Assembly: GCF_036518555.1 (NCBI RefSeq)
Contig: NZ_DATDMY010000004.1
Location: forward strand, 1 to 10,089
From: Dokdonella_A sp036518555
GTDB lineage: Bacteria > Pseudomonadota > Gammaproteobacteria > Xanthomonadales > Rhodanobacteraceae
Direction of reading: 5' to 3'
Length of the DNA stretch: 10,089 bases
Position numbers and translations under genes: made by a program. Position 1 is the stretch's first letter; every line of letters starts with the position of its first letter. Below the pieces are notes generated by a model. That model searched no databases. It saw nothing but the letters and a program-made list of their open reading frames with translations, and was not told the DNA's origin. Below are positions 1 to 6,112 of the stretch, in pieces.

Positions 1-92
1 CCGCGTCGCCGCGGCTGGATTCGCGCCGCGCGCGAGCCACCGGCCTGCCGGGCGACGCAGCATCACGGTCGTGCGCGTCCGTCGCGCCCCCG

Positions 93-111
93 GTTCGCGC
101 TCCGTGCGAAC
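93..111 (-). terminator. Possible terminator-like hairpin after the HTH gene
   Basis: A perfect 6-bp inverted repeat, GTTCGC and GCGAAC, with a 7-nt loop. It starts about 10 nt beyond the stop codon of the minus-strand HTH gene. No T-run follows on the minus strand, so it is not a standard intrinsic terminator. Such short stems are common by chance in DNA this G+C-rich. The rest of 1-120 contains more short stems (for example GCGTCGCC at 3-10 against GGCGACGC at 51-58) but no gene I can support. Confidence 0.22.
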
Positions 112-120
112 AGTCTGCAG

Positions 121-507
121 CTAGAAGAAATCTTCCATCCACCGCACGAACGCGTCGCGCTTGCGACGCGGGATGCGCCGGAAAGCGATCAGCAGTCGAT
201 CTTCGACCTCGTCCGCCGCGAGTTCGCTCGTCTCGATCGCGGGCGCCTCGGTCACGCCCTGCACGGCAGCACCGCGGCCGGTTGCGAGCCATTCGAACGA
301 CACGGCGCAGACGGTCGCGATCCGTTCGAGGTGTTCCGCCGTCGGCGCCGTGCCGTTCGGCAATTCCCATTGCGCGACCGCACTGGCGCCGACACCGATC
401 GCCTCGGCGAGTTTCGCTTGCGTAAGTCGTGCCAGCCGTCGCGCATGCCTTATCCGATTCGGGCGCGGTCCCGTAAACGCGTGCTCGCGTATGTCGCGTT
501 CCTTCAC
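121..507 (-). CDS. XRE-family (Cro/CI-type) helix-turn-helix regulator
   Basis: A 128-residue DNA-binding protein, probably a transcriptional regulator. The HTH domain spans roughly residues 18-76: a first helix around RIRHARRLARLT, then QAKLAEAIG (helix 2) and GASAVAQWE (recognition helix), with the later helices ending near FEWLATGRG. A linker rich in Ala, Glu and Thr (about 80-98) leads to a charged C-terminal helix (DEVEDRLLIAFRRIPRRKRD onward) that may oligomerise. No protease, peptidase or sensor domain is seen, so this is a compact regulator rather than a full CI repressor. The start is GTG at 507. An in-frame stop lies about ten codons upstream, no other usual start falls between, and a GAGGA Shine-Dalgarno sits about 7 nt before the GTG. 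It is divergent from the secreted-protein gene at 914. Its target and whether it is of phage origin cannot be told from this sequence. Confidence 0.85.
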   Translation of the reverse strand: MKERDIREHAFTGPRPNRIRHARRLARLTQAKLAEAIGVGASAVAQWELPNGTAPTAEHLERIATVCAVSFEWLATGRGAAVQGVTEAPAIETSELAADEVEDRLLIAFRRIPRRKRDAFVRWMEDFF

Positions 508-913
508 TTCGGCGTCCTCAGCGATGCTGCTTGTTCAGTGATTTTGACCGTATTTCCTCAGGCGGCCTTTCCACTGTCCTCGTGCGCGGCAGTTTCCATC
601 GGTTTCTCGCAGCAGAGAGCAGCAAGGCTGGATCCGACCGAGGGAATTTCCAGCTTGTTGCACTTCGTCGATCCGAAGAATGATTCCTCCAACAAATCTA
701 AGTTTAAACCTGTACACGCGGGAACCACCGAGGTCGCTCTCAAGAACCTGGCCGCATGCGCTGCAATGGGGCGGCGCGGCGCCTGCATGACCCGGAAAGC
801 CCCTCGACTCGGATACGCCCGGCTTGCCGGTGCGCAGTATGCGATCCGGCGCGATCGCAAGGAAGACGGTGCCCCCGCGCCGTTCGAATGTCGCAGCACC
901 CAAGGAGAAGGCA
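508..913. other. Gene-free divergent intergenic region, partly A+T-rich
   Basis: About 400 bp between two divergent genes. Its composition is mixed rather than codon-biased, and no reading frame here resembles a protein. Around 677-712 there is an A+T-rich island containing the perfect 8-bp palindrome GTTTAAAC (702-709). Further on is a perfect 6-bp hairpin, GCGATC-N6-GATCGC (841-858). The promoters of both neighbours and any operator for the HTH protein would be expected here, but I could not assign a convincing -35/-10 pair on either strand. Confidence 0.5.
902..907 (+). promoter_or_regulatory. Shine-Dalgarno AAGGAG that fixes the start at 914
   Basis: AAGGAG ends 6 nt before the ATG at 914. 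It supports that codon over the TTG 30 codons upstream (824), which has no such site and would place a non-signal-like arginine-rich stretch before the signal peptide. Confidence 0.75.
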
Positions 914-1753
914 ATGACTCTGTACCAGGGAAACGTCCGCAAGGCCGGCCTCGCGCTTGCGCTGTCCATCGGCTCCGCCGCAGCCCATGCGGCCCCTCCG
1001 GTCGGCAATGCGGCGGCCTACGACCTCTCGGTCCACATCAACCTCGTCGGCATCACCCAGCTCGACGTCGGCGCGCAGACGAGTTCGGCCCTCGTCGACG
1101 TCGTCGCCAGTGCCAATGATTCCGAGACGCTGCCGTCGTTCGGCATCACCGATCCTCTCGCGCTCATTTCCCTGAGTACCGGAGTGCTGAGTTCCGAAAC
1201 CGAGTACGTCGGCGGCCCGATGTCGGCGATCGCCGCGCGGTCGACCGTGGCCAACCTCGACCTGGGCGCAGGCACCGCGATCGTCGACGTGCTCGGCCTC
1301 GGCGCCGGCCTGGTGCGCTCGACCTCCTCGATGTCGGGCTACTGCCCCGACGTGGCGCCGATCGGGCCGAGATCGTCGCTCCTCGGCGATTTCGTATTCG
1401 GCACCGGTTTCGATTTCGGCAATCTCAATGGCGGTGGCGGTGGCGGTGCGGATGGCGGCGGGCTCGGTGGTCTTCCTCCCGGTGGCACCGACCTCGTCGA
1501 TCCGGTCGTGTCCCTTCTCGGCGTTCCAGTGCCGGGACTGCCGCTCGATCCGCCGCCGAATACCGCGGTCGATCTCGGCCAGCTCGGCATCGTCGGCGCC
1601 ACCCTCATCCTCAACGAACAGAGCACGAGCGGCGACGGCGTCCATTCCCTGTCGACCGCGTCGAATGCGATCCACCTGACGATGAACGTGGCCAGCCTCG
1701 TGACGGCCGACGTCGTCATCGCCCATTCCGAAGCCGGCCTGGCTTGTCCTTGA
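914..1753 (+). CDS. Secreted protein resembling the choice-of-anchor P group
   Basis: A 279-residue exported protein of unknown function. The N-terminus is a clear Sec signal peptide: RK at 9-10, hydrophobic stretch AGLALALSIGSAAA, and a likely cleavage after AHA near residue 26. The mature part is poor in charge and rich in small and beta-forming residues. Two blocks, about 36-145 and 218-279, have the alternating pattern of a beta-sandwich and are joined by a Gly-rich linker (about 170-192, with a run of six glycines). The C-terminal block (ILNEQSTSGDG, NAIHLTMN, ADVVIAHSEAGLACP) recalls proteins annotated as choice-of-anchor P family, mostly from actinobacteria; this is from memory and unverified. 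The only two cysteines, C144 and C278, each sit in a C-P motif and could form a disulphide. There is no lipobox, LPXTG or C-terminal membrane anchor, so it is probably periplasmic, surface-associated or released. It is divergent from the HTH regulator. Confidence 0.8.
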   Translation: MTLYQGNVRKAGLALALSIGSAAAHAAPPVGNAAAYDLSVHINLVGITQLDVGAQTSSALVDVVASANDSETLPSFGITDPLALISLSTGVLSSETEYVGGPMSAIAARSTVANLDLGAGTAIVDVLGLGAGLVRSTSSMSGYCPDVAPIGPRSSLLGDFVFGTGFDFGNLNGGGGGGADGGGLGGLPPGGTDLVDPVVSLLGVPVPGLPLDPPPNTAVDLGQLGIVGATLILNEQSTSGDGVHSLSTASNAIHLTMNVASLVTADVVIAHSEAGLACP

Positions 1754-1796
1754 GCGGAGCGGGGCCTCGCGCATCGGCCCGGTTCGCTCGACCCAC

Positions 1797-1823
1797 GGCC
1801 GGATCCAGGGATCGGATCCGGCC
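1797..1823 (+). terminator. Perfect 10-bp hairpin after the secreted-protein gene
   Basis: GGCCGGATCC (1797-1806) and its exact reverse complement GGATCCGGCC (1814-1823) enclose a 7-nt loop, 44 nt after the stop codon. The stem is strong enough for a terminator, but no T-run follows. It may instead act as an mRNA 3'-end stabiliser or a Rho-associated boundary before the next gene at 1861. Confidence 0.4.
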
Positions 1824-1860
1824 CGCGGCCAACCGCATTCCACATTTCCGGGAGCATTCC

Positions 1861-2112
1861 ATGTTCCACAAGATTCCCGATGGCCACGAATCGCACCTGC
1901 CGCTCGACGCGCTCGAACGCGCGCGCGACGATTCCGCCCAGCTGTGTTCGCTCGACGAGCCGATGAGCGACGCCCAACTGCAGCTGCGCGCCGAACTCGT
2001 CGCCAAGATCATCGAAACCCGTACCAAGCTGCGCATGATCCGCGACAAGGCCGAGGAGCTGCAGCTCGCGCTCGAGCGCTTCGTCGCAACGCGCGGCACG
2101 CGGCGGGCTTGA
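1861..2112 (+). CDS. Small charged helical protein of unknown function
   Basis: An 83-residue soluble protein that I do not recognise. Residues about 36-76 (MSDAQLQLRAELVAKIIETR onward through LRMIRDKAEELQLALERF) are predicted by eye to form one long charged helix, possibly a coiled coil. The ends are less ordered and the C-terminus is basic (RGTRRA). There is one cysteine (C29), no signal peptide and no membrane segment. The ATG at 1861 is chosen because GGAG (1851-1854) lies 6 nt before it; the frame is open upstream, but that stretch overlaps the previous stop and the hairpin. Codon use matches its neighbours. The next gene begins 11 nt after this stop, so the two are probably co-transcribed. 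Confidence 0.7.
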   Translation: MFHKIPDGHESHLPLDALERARDDSAQLCSLDEPMSDAQLQLRAELVAKIIETRTKLRMIRDKAEELQLALERFVATRGTRRA

Positions 2113-2123
2113 GCGCGGCGACC

Positions 2124-2414
2124 ATGCACAAGGGCGAATTCGTTTCCGGCATGGCGGTGCGACCGATCGGCAGCCTGCACGTGATGAAGCTCGGCGGCAC
2201 GGCCGACGAATGGATCTGCTCGTGGTACGACAACGACGAGCATCGCGCGATGCGTTACATGCCGGAGGACCTCGAGCCGGTGTGCATGCTCGTCGGCGAC
2301 GCCGGGTACGGCGGCATCGCGATCGCTGCCGCCGACGCAGTGTTCGACACCTGGGGGTTCGGCGCGCCCGTGGACGAGCACGGTCGCGAGCGCGCGAGCG
2401 AGGACGAGGACTGA
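2124..2414 (+). CDS. Small DUF2158/YodC-like protein
   Basis: A 96-residue cytoplasmic protein. The first half (about 9-53) follows the layout of the short YodC/DUF2158 family: a G-x-x-V opening (GMAVRPIG), a small beta strand with a GG turn (VMKLGG), the core W-I-C-S-W-Y-D-N motif at 30-37, then a basic strand and MPEDLEPV. The family usually reads C-x-W-F-D-G followed by F-x-x-x-x-L. The second half (VGDAGYGGIAIAAADAVFDTWGFGAPV) is extra for this family, and the tail is acidic (ERASEDED). The ATG at 2124 is the first start after the preceding stop; its ribosome site is weak (only GAG around 2111), which suggests translational coupling to the gene before it. The family assignment rests on memory of the motif only. 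The biochemical role of the family is not known to me. Confidence 0.68.
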   Translation: MHKGEFVSGMAVRPIGSLHVMKLGGTADEWICSWYDNDEHRAMRYMPEDLEPVCMLVGDAGYGGIAIAAADAVFDTWGFGAPVDEHGRERASEDED

Positions 2415-2449
2415 CCGTCGGCCGCGCGAGCGGGGCGCCGCGCGCATCC

Positions 2450-2458
2450 TGCTAGACT
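2450..2458 (+). promoter_or_regulatory. Extended -10 promoter candidate for yceH
   Basis: TGCTAGACT contains a -10-like TAGACT (2453-2458) preceded by the extended-element TG one base upstream. It lies 30 nt before the yceH start codon. No good -35 is visible at the expected distance, which is tolerated for extended -10 promoters. Confidence 0.38.
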
Positions 2459-2488
2459 CGACCGGGTCATCCGATCGCCGAGTCGCCC

Positions 2489-3166
2489 GTGGAAGAGAAC
2501 GTCGCCCCGAACCCGCGTCCACCCGTCGAACTCGATCCGATCGAGGCGCGCATCATCGGTTGCCTCGTCGAGAAGGCCGCGGCGACGCCCGAAGCGTACC
2601 CCCTCACCGAAAACGCGATCGTCGTCGCTTGCAACCAGAAGACCAGTCGCGAGCCGGTCATGCAGCTCGAGCCGGGTACGGTCGCGCACGCGCTGCGCGC
2701 GCTCGAAGGCAAGGGCCTGATCAAGGTCGCATCCTCGTCGCAGCGCGCATTGCGCTACGAACATCGCTTCGACGCGACCTGGGGCACGACCGCTCGCCAG
2801 CGCGCGGTGCTCTGCGTGATGCTCTTGCGCGGGCCGCAGACCCTCGCCGAACTGCACGCGCGTACGGACCGCCTCGCCGAGTTTCCGAGCCTCGACGACG
2901 TGCGCGACACGGTGGAGCGGCTGATCCAGCGCGAACCCGCGCTCGTCGTGCGTGTTCCGCGCGCGCACGGGCAGCGCGAGGACCGTTACATGCACCTGCT
3001 CGGCGGCCCCGTCGACGTCGGCGAGCTCGCTGCCGCGGCGCCGGCGTCGCCCGCGTCGTCGGCGTCACGTGCGGACCTTGCCGAACGCGTCGAGCGCCTC
3101 GAAGCGGACCTTTCGTCGCTGCGCGATGCATTCGAGGCGTTCCGCGCGCGCGTCGGCGACGGTTGA
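2489..3166 (+). CDS. yceH: YceH family protein (UPF0502 / DUF480)
   Basis: A 225-residue protein, close to E. coli YceH as I recall it (about 215). The family signature is plain: LDPIEARIIGCLVEKAAATP (15-34), then AYPLTENAIVVACNQKTSRE with PVM directly after (residues 36-58), LRGPQTLAELHAR (113-125), and the REDRYMHLLGG motif (163-173). The fold is two tandem winged-helix domains followed by an Ala/Ser/Pro linker (about 179-194) and a short coiled coil (about 195-220, ADLAERVERLEADLSSLRDA). Winged helices suggest nucleic-acid binding, but no biochemical role is established to my knowledge. The start is GTG at 2489, just ahead of the conserved core, with a poor Shine-Dalgarno. No ATG precedes the conserved region. 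Its own extended -10 element lies upstream. The exported hydrolase starts 32 nt downstream and may share the transcript. Confidence 0.93.
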   Translation: MEENVAPNPRPPVELDPIEARIIGCLVEKAAATPEAYPLTENAIVVACNQKTSREPVMQLEPGTVAHALRALEGKGLIKVASSSQRALRYEHRFDATWGTTARQRAVLCVMLLRGPQTLAELHARTDRLAEFPSLDDVRDTVERLIQREPALVVRVPRAHGQREDRYMHLLGGPVDVGELAAAAPASPASSASRADLAERVERLEADLSSLRDAFEAFRARVGDG

Positions 3167-3198
3167 CCTGCCGCGATCGGTCCGCGGGACGCTTTCCA

Positions 3199-4299
3199 AT
3201 GCGCTGCATTCCGATCCTCATCCTGCACGGGCTGTTCGTCCTCGGCGGTGCGCACGCGGCGTCTGCGAAGACCGAAACCGGGATGCTCGGCGGGGCGGCA
3301 TACCGTGTCGACCTCCCGCCCGGTTGGACAAGCGGCAGCGGCCTCGTCGTGTTCTTCCACGGCTACTCGGACCAGCCGATCGGATATGCGGAGAACGAGC
3401 CGCTCTCGCCGATGTTCGATCCGATATTGCGCGAGGGCTTTGCAGTGCTGCAGTCCGGCTACTCGCGCCCGGGGTGGGCGATCGAGCAGGGCAGCGCCGA
3501 CAGCGAACGGCTGCGCGAGTGGTTCGTCGCCCGGCACGGCAAGCCCAGCCGCACGTTCGCGATGGGCATGTCGATGGGCGGCGCGCTCACCGTGCACGCG
3601 CTCGAGACGAATGCGCGCGCGTACGACGGCGGCCTATCGTTGTGCGGCGCGATCGAGCCGTCCGACCGCATGATGCAGCGCGATTTCGCCGTGCGTGCGG
3701 CGTTCGACTATTACTTCCCGCGCGTGCTCGGCGAGCTCGTGCCGGTCCCGTCCGACTACGTCGCCGACGGCGCGACCGTAACGCGCATCGCTGCCGCGAT
3801 GCGCGCGAACCCGAAGGCGACAGCGTCGCTGCGCGCGGTCTATGGTGCCGGCGACCTCGACAGCCTGCCCGGCGTGATCGCAGCGATCACCTACGACGTG
3901 AAGGAGATGCAGCAGCGCACGCACGGCAACCCGTTCGGCAACGCCGACCTCGTCTACACCGGTTCCGCCGACGACGACGCGCTCAACGACGGTGTCCGCC
4001 GCTACCGCGCCGAATCGAAGGCGGCTGCGTACATGGCGCGCTGGTACACACCGAGCGGCGAGCTGACCCGGCCGCTGCTCGCGTTGCACGACACGCGCGA
4101 TCCGCTCGTGATCGCATCGAGCGCGTTCGAGTACGCGCTCACCGTGCAGCGCGCGGGACACGCGGACCGCTTCGTGCAGCAGTACGTCAAGCAAGAAGGC
4201 CATTGCGCATTCACGCCCGCGCAGATCGGCAAGGCGTTCGACAGCCTCGTCGAATGGGCGCGCGGCGGTCGCCGTCCGCCGTCCGGTGCGCAGCCGTGA
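3199..4299 (+). CDS. Exported alpha/beta hydrolase (serine esterase/peptidase-like)
   Basis: A 366-residue secreted hydrolase. The signal peptide covers about residues 1-23 (MRCIPILILHGLFVLGGAHA, likely cleavage after AHA or ASA). The oxyanion-hole HG motif is in VVFFHGYSDQP (H54, G55). The nucleophile elbow is GMSMG with Ser125, the likely catalytic acid is Asp301 (HDTRDPLV), and the catalytic His is H335 (QEGHCAFTP). All three triad residues are in the right order, so the enzyme should be active. A long insert between the nucleophile and the acid (about 155-285, with many aromatic and charged residues) would form a lid or cap. The substrate cannot be read from the sequence; esterase or peptidase activity on an external substrate fits. 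The ATG at 3199 is chosen because it precedes the signal peptide, with GGGA at 3186-3189. The frame is open further upstream, but only as a shadow of yceH. Confidence 0.9.
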   Translation: MRCIPILILHGLFVLGGAHAASAKTETGMLGGAAYRVDLPPGWTSGSGLVVFFHGYSDQPIGYAENEPLSPMFDPILREGFAVLQSGYSRPGWAIEQGSADSERLREWFVARHGKPSRTFAMGMSMGGALTVHALETNARAYDGGLSLCGAIEPSDRMMQRDFAVRAAFDYYFPRVLGELVPVPSDYVADGATVTRIAAAMRANPKATASLRAVYGAGDLDSLPGVIAAITYDVKEMQQRTHGNPFGNADLVYTGSADDDALNDGVRRYRAESKAAAYMARWYTPSGELTRPLLALHDTRDPLVIASSAFEYALTVQRAGHADRFVQQYVKQEGHCAFTPAQIGKAFDSLVEWARGGRRPPSGAQP

Positions 4300-4674
4300 A
4301 GCCGCAGGCGCGGTTCCGCGCGGCGTCGAGGTCGTTCCGCTCCGGGTGCGGCGCCCAGCGTGTTCGGCGTCGCTGCCGGCCGGATGGGGGTGTCGCAGAC
4401 GCGACGTAGAAGGGCAGGGCGCACGCGCGTTTCGACTCGCTGTGCGAGCTGCGCTCGACGCGCGCGGAACGGGTAGGGCGTCCGGTACTCCGACCGCAAC
4501 CGCAACTGCGTCGGCAGAGTTCCTGTCGGTCGCCCTGCGCTCGGCGTGCAGGCGCGAGTCGAATGGCCGCCACGGCCGCTTCGAATCGAGGCGGGGTCCT
4601 CACGACGCGAGTGCAGTTGTCGCTGTCGAACGCGGTGGCTATCCTTGCGCGCTCTCGGATAGCCCGGACTCCCC
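4300..4674. other. Gene-free stretch with small hairpins
   Basis: No reading frame on either strand gives a recognisable or plausibly folded protein; the long open frames are arginine-rich shadows of the high G+C content. Small perfect inverted repeats occur: GCGCGG-CCGCGC (4308-4321) just after the hydrolase stop, CTCGC-TGT-GCGAG (4436-4448) nested inside CGCGCGT/ACGCGCG (4424-4430 and 4458-4464), and GGCCG-CCA-CGGCC (4565-4577). The first could help end hydrolase transcription, but it has no T-run. The right end carries the tpiA promoter candidate. Confidence 0.5.
4617..4645 (+). promoter_or_regulatory. Sigma70-type promoter candidate for tpiA-secG-tRNA-nuo
   Basis: TTGTCG (4617-4622) and TATCCT (4640-4645) are separated by exactly 17 bp, with a predicted transcription start about 23 nt before the tpiA ATG. 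The pair is not a consensus match but is the best-placed on the plus strand. It is the only convincing promoter I find between the hydrolase and nuoF. Confidence 0.5.
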
Positions 4675-5436
4675 ATGCGCCGCCCGCTCGTCGCCGGAAA
4701 CTGGAAGATGCACGGCTCGCGCGCGATGGCGGACGACCTCGTCGGCCGCATCGCGGCAGCGTCGCCGGCGAACGTCGACGTCGCCGTGCTGCCGCCGTTC
4801 CCGTACATCGAGGGCCTGATCGCCGCGCAGCGCGGCAGCGGCATCGCGTTCGGCGCACAGGATCTCAGCGAGCATGCGCAGGGCGCCTATACGGGCGAAG
4901 TGTCGGGCGCGATGCTGCACGAGATCGGCTGTACGTACGTGCTGGCGGGCCATTCCGAGCGTCGCCAATACCATGCCGAGAGCGACGCGCGTGTCGCCGC
5001 GAAGTTCGTCGCGGCGCAGGCCGCGGGTCTCGTGCCGGTCCTTTGCGTCGGCGAGACGCTCGCCGAGCGCGAGGGCGGCGTCACGGAAACGGTGGTCGCG
5101 CGCCAGCTCGATGCCGTGATCGCGGCCGCGGGCATCGCCGCGTTCGCCCGCGCGGTGGTCGCGTACGAGCCGGTCTGGGCGATCGGCACGGGACGTACGG
5201 CTACGCCGGAGCAGGCGCAGGCGGTCCATGCATTCATACGTGGCACATTCCGCAAACAGGATGCTACAATCGCCAACTCGCTGCGGCTCCTGTATGGCGG
5301 CAGCGTCAAACCCGCCAATGCGGCCGAGTTGTTCGGCCTGCCCGATGTGGATGGCGGATTGATCGGCGGTGCCTCGCTGGTGGCGGCGGATTTCCTCGCC
5401 ATCTGCGCTTCCGCCGCGAACGTGAAGAGCGACTGA
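4675..5436 (+). CDS. tpiA: Triosephosphate isomerase
   Basis: A 253-residue cytosolic TIM-barrel enzyme that interconverts dihydroxyacetone phosphate and glyceraldehyde 3-phosphate in glycolysis and gluconeogenesis. The length is normal and every hallmark is present: GNWKMHG with Asn9 and Lys11, AGHSERR with the electrophilic His93, the catalytic base Glu165 in the AYEPVWAIGTG segment, the flexible loop 6 (about 166-177), and the phosphate-gripping YGGSVKP (207-213) and GGASL (231-235). The ATG at 4675 puts GNWK at residue 8 as usual. The Shine-Dalgarno is weak. The stop codon overlaps the secG start by one base (TGATG), implying translational coupling. The tpiA-secG pairing is known in Lysobacterales and some other bacteria. 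Confidence 0.98.
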   Translation: MRRPLVAGNWKMHGSRAMADDLVGRIAAASPANVDVAVLPPFPYIEGLIAAQRGSGIAFGAQDLSEHAQGAYTGEVSGAMLHEIGCTYVLAGHSERRQYHAESDARVAAKFVAAQAAGLVPVLCVGETLAEREGGVTETVVARQLDAVIAAAGIAAFARAVVAYEPVWAIGTGRTATPEQAQAVHAFIRGTFRKQDATIANSLRLLYGGSVKPANAAELFGLPDVDGGLIGGASLVAADFLAICASAANVKSD

Positions 5437-5903
5437 TGCTGTCGATTGTTGCCAACGTATTCTATGTGCTGATCGCGATCGCCATGATCGTCCTGATCCT
5501 CTTGCAGCGCGGCGCTGGCGCCGCTGCGGGGTCGGGCTTCGGTGGCGGCGCGTCGGCGACCGTTTTCGGTGCGCGCGGTTCGGCGAACTTCCTTTCGCGC
5601 AGCACGGCGGTTCTCGCGGGTTTGTTCTTCCTGCTCAGCCTCGGCATGGGCATTTATCTGGGTCGTACCGGCACGGTGACCAGTGCCGCCGACGATCTCG
5701 GCGTCATGTCCGGAGTCGCCGCCCCGGCGAAGCCGGAAGCCGCTCCGGCTCCGGCCGCGGGCAGCGACGTGCCGGCTCCGACCGCTCCGGCGGCCTCGGC
5801 CGACACGCCGACGCCGACCGCCGCGACGCCGGACAAGCCTGCCGCGGCTGCCGACAAGCCGGCCGCGCCGGCGACCAAGCAAGAGGGGAAGGACGGAAAG
5901 TAA
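5436..5903 (+). CDS. secG: Preprotein translocase subunit SecG with long Ala/Pro tail
   Basis: A small inner-membrane partner of SecY and SecE that assists protein export. There are two membrane helices, about residues 4-23 (VANVFYVLIAIAMIVLILLQ) and 57-76 (TAVLAGLFFLLSLGMGIYLG). They are joined by the conserved loop LLQRGAGAAAGSGFGGGAS with FGARGSANFLSR after it. The total is 155 residues, against about 110 in E. coli. The extra length is a low-complexity Ala/Pro/Thr/Lys tail (about 95-155, with repeated DKPAA) that is probably disordered. The ATG at 5436 shares its A with the tpiA stop. AAGAG at 5424-5428 serves as ribosome site. The frame is open far upstream, but only as a shadow of tpiA. 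The tRNA gene starts 5 nt after the stop. Confidence 0.95.
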   Translation: MLSIVANVFYVLIAIAMIVLILLQRGAGAAAGSGFGGGASATVFGARGSANFLSRSTAVLAGLFFLLSLGMGIYLGRTGTVTSAADDLGVMSGVAAPAKPEAAPAPAAGSDVPAPTAPAASADTPTPTAATPDKPAAAADKPAAPATKQEGKDGK

Positions 5904-5908
5904 GCAGT

Positions 5909-5993
5909 GCCCAGGTGGCGGAATTGGTAGACGCACTACCTTGAGGTGGTAGCGGGGAAACCCGTGGAGGTTCGAGTCCTCTCTTGGGCACCA
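5909..5993 (+). tRNA. tRNA-Leu (anticodon GAG)
   Basis: An 85-nt class II tRNA. The 7-bp acceptor stem (GCCCAGG with CTTGGGC, one G-T pair) is followed by discriminator A and an encoded CCA (5991-5993). The anticodon stem is 5936-5940 with 5948-5952, and the loop TTGAGGT holds GAG at 5943-5945, which reads CUC and CUU. The long variable arm is CGGG-GAAA-CCCG, as expected for leucine. The T arm is 5966-5982 with TTCGAGT in the loop. It sits 5 nt after secG with no promoter of its own visible, so it is most likely cut out of the secG-nuo transcript by RNase P and 3' nucleases. A tRNA-Leu(GAG) next to secG is also found in E. coli (leuU). Confidence 0.98.
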
Positions 5994-6004
5994 CTCGATT
6001 CGAC

Positions 6005-6037
6005 CGGCGGCTGTGGATGCAATGTCCACAGCCGCCG
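6005..6037 (+). terminator. Perfect 13-bp hairpin between tRNA-Leu and nuoA
   Basis: CGGCGGCTGTGGA and its exact reverse complement TCCACAGCCGCCG enclose a 7-nt loop, 11 nt after the tRNA. Only an interrupted T stretch (TCTTCTTT, 6046-6052) follows, some 8 nt downstream. It could be a partial terminator or attenuator separating tpiA-secG-tRNA from nuo, or a structure that guides tRNA 3' processing and protects the nuo mRNA 5' end. Confidence 0.6.
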
Positions 6038-6102
6038 AGCCGGATCTTCTTTACCGTCGTCGCGCCGGCAGGGCCGTCGCGACCGCTGATGCGCCCTGGC
6101 GC

Positions 6103-6107
6103 GGAGG
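6103..6107 (+). promoter_or_regulatory. Shine-Dalgarno GGAGG that fixes a GTG start for nuoA
   Basis: A full GGAGG ends 5 nt before the GTG at 6113. It is preceded by a small palindrome (GCGCC-CT-GGCGC, 6091-6102). The only in-frame ATGs nearby (such as 6089) lack a ribosome site and would add residues unlike NuoA. Confidence 0.8.
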
Positions 6108-6112
6108 TGTCT

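Noticed and set aside
544..549. TTGACC as a -35 box on the plus strand
   Set aside because: No -10-like hexamer lies 16-18 bp downstream, and the site is about 365 bp from the next plus-strand start.
1..1119. Very long plus-strand open frame across the HTH gene and the divergent spacer
   Set aside because: It is antisense to the HTH gene in codon-aligned phase and then crosses non-coding DNA and the signal-peptide region of the next gene. The translation is arginine-rich with no domain, and there is no start with a ribosome site. The open frame is notable only for its length.
740..1843. Minus-strand 367-codon open frame opposite the secreted-protein gene
   Set aside because: A high-G+C shadow rich in Arg and Gly. 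The plus strand has a proper Shine-Dalgarno, a signal peptide and a coherent beta-rich protein.
4211..4858. Minus-strand open frames over the 4300-4674 gap
   Set aside because: Arginine- and serine-rich translations without recognisable motifs, running into tpiA antisense. No ribosome site was found.
4563..5903. Upstream-extended SecG of 446 residues
   Set aside because: The extension is a tpiA shadow. The true start at 5436 gives a normal first membrane helix and overlaps the tpiA stop.
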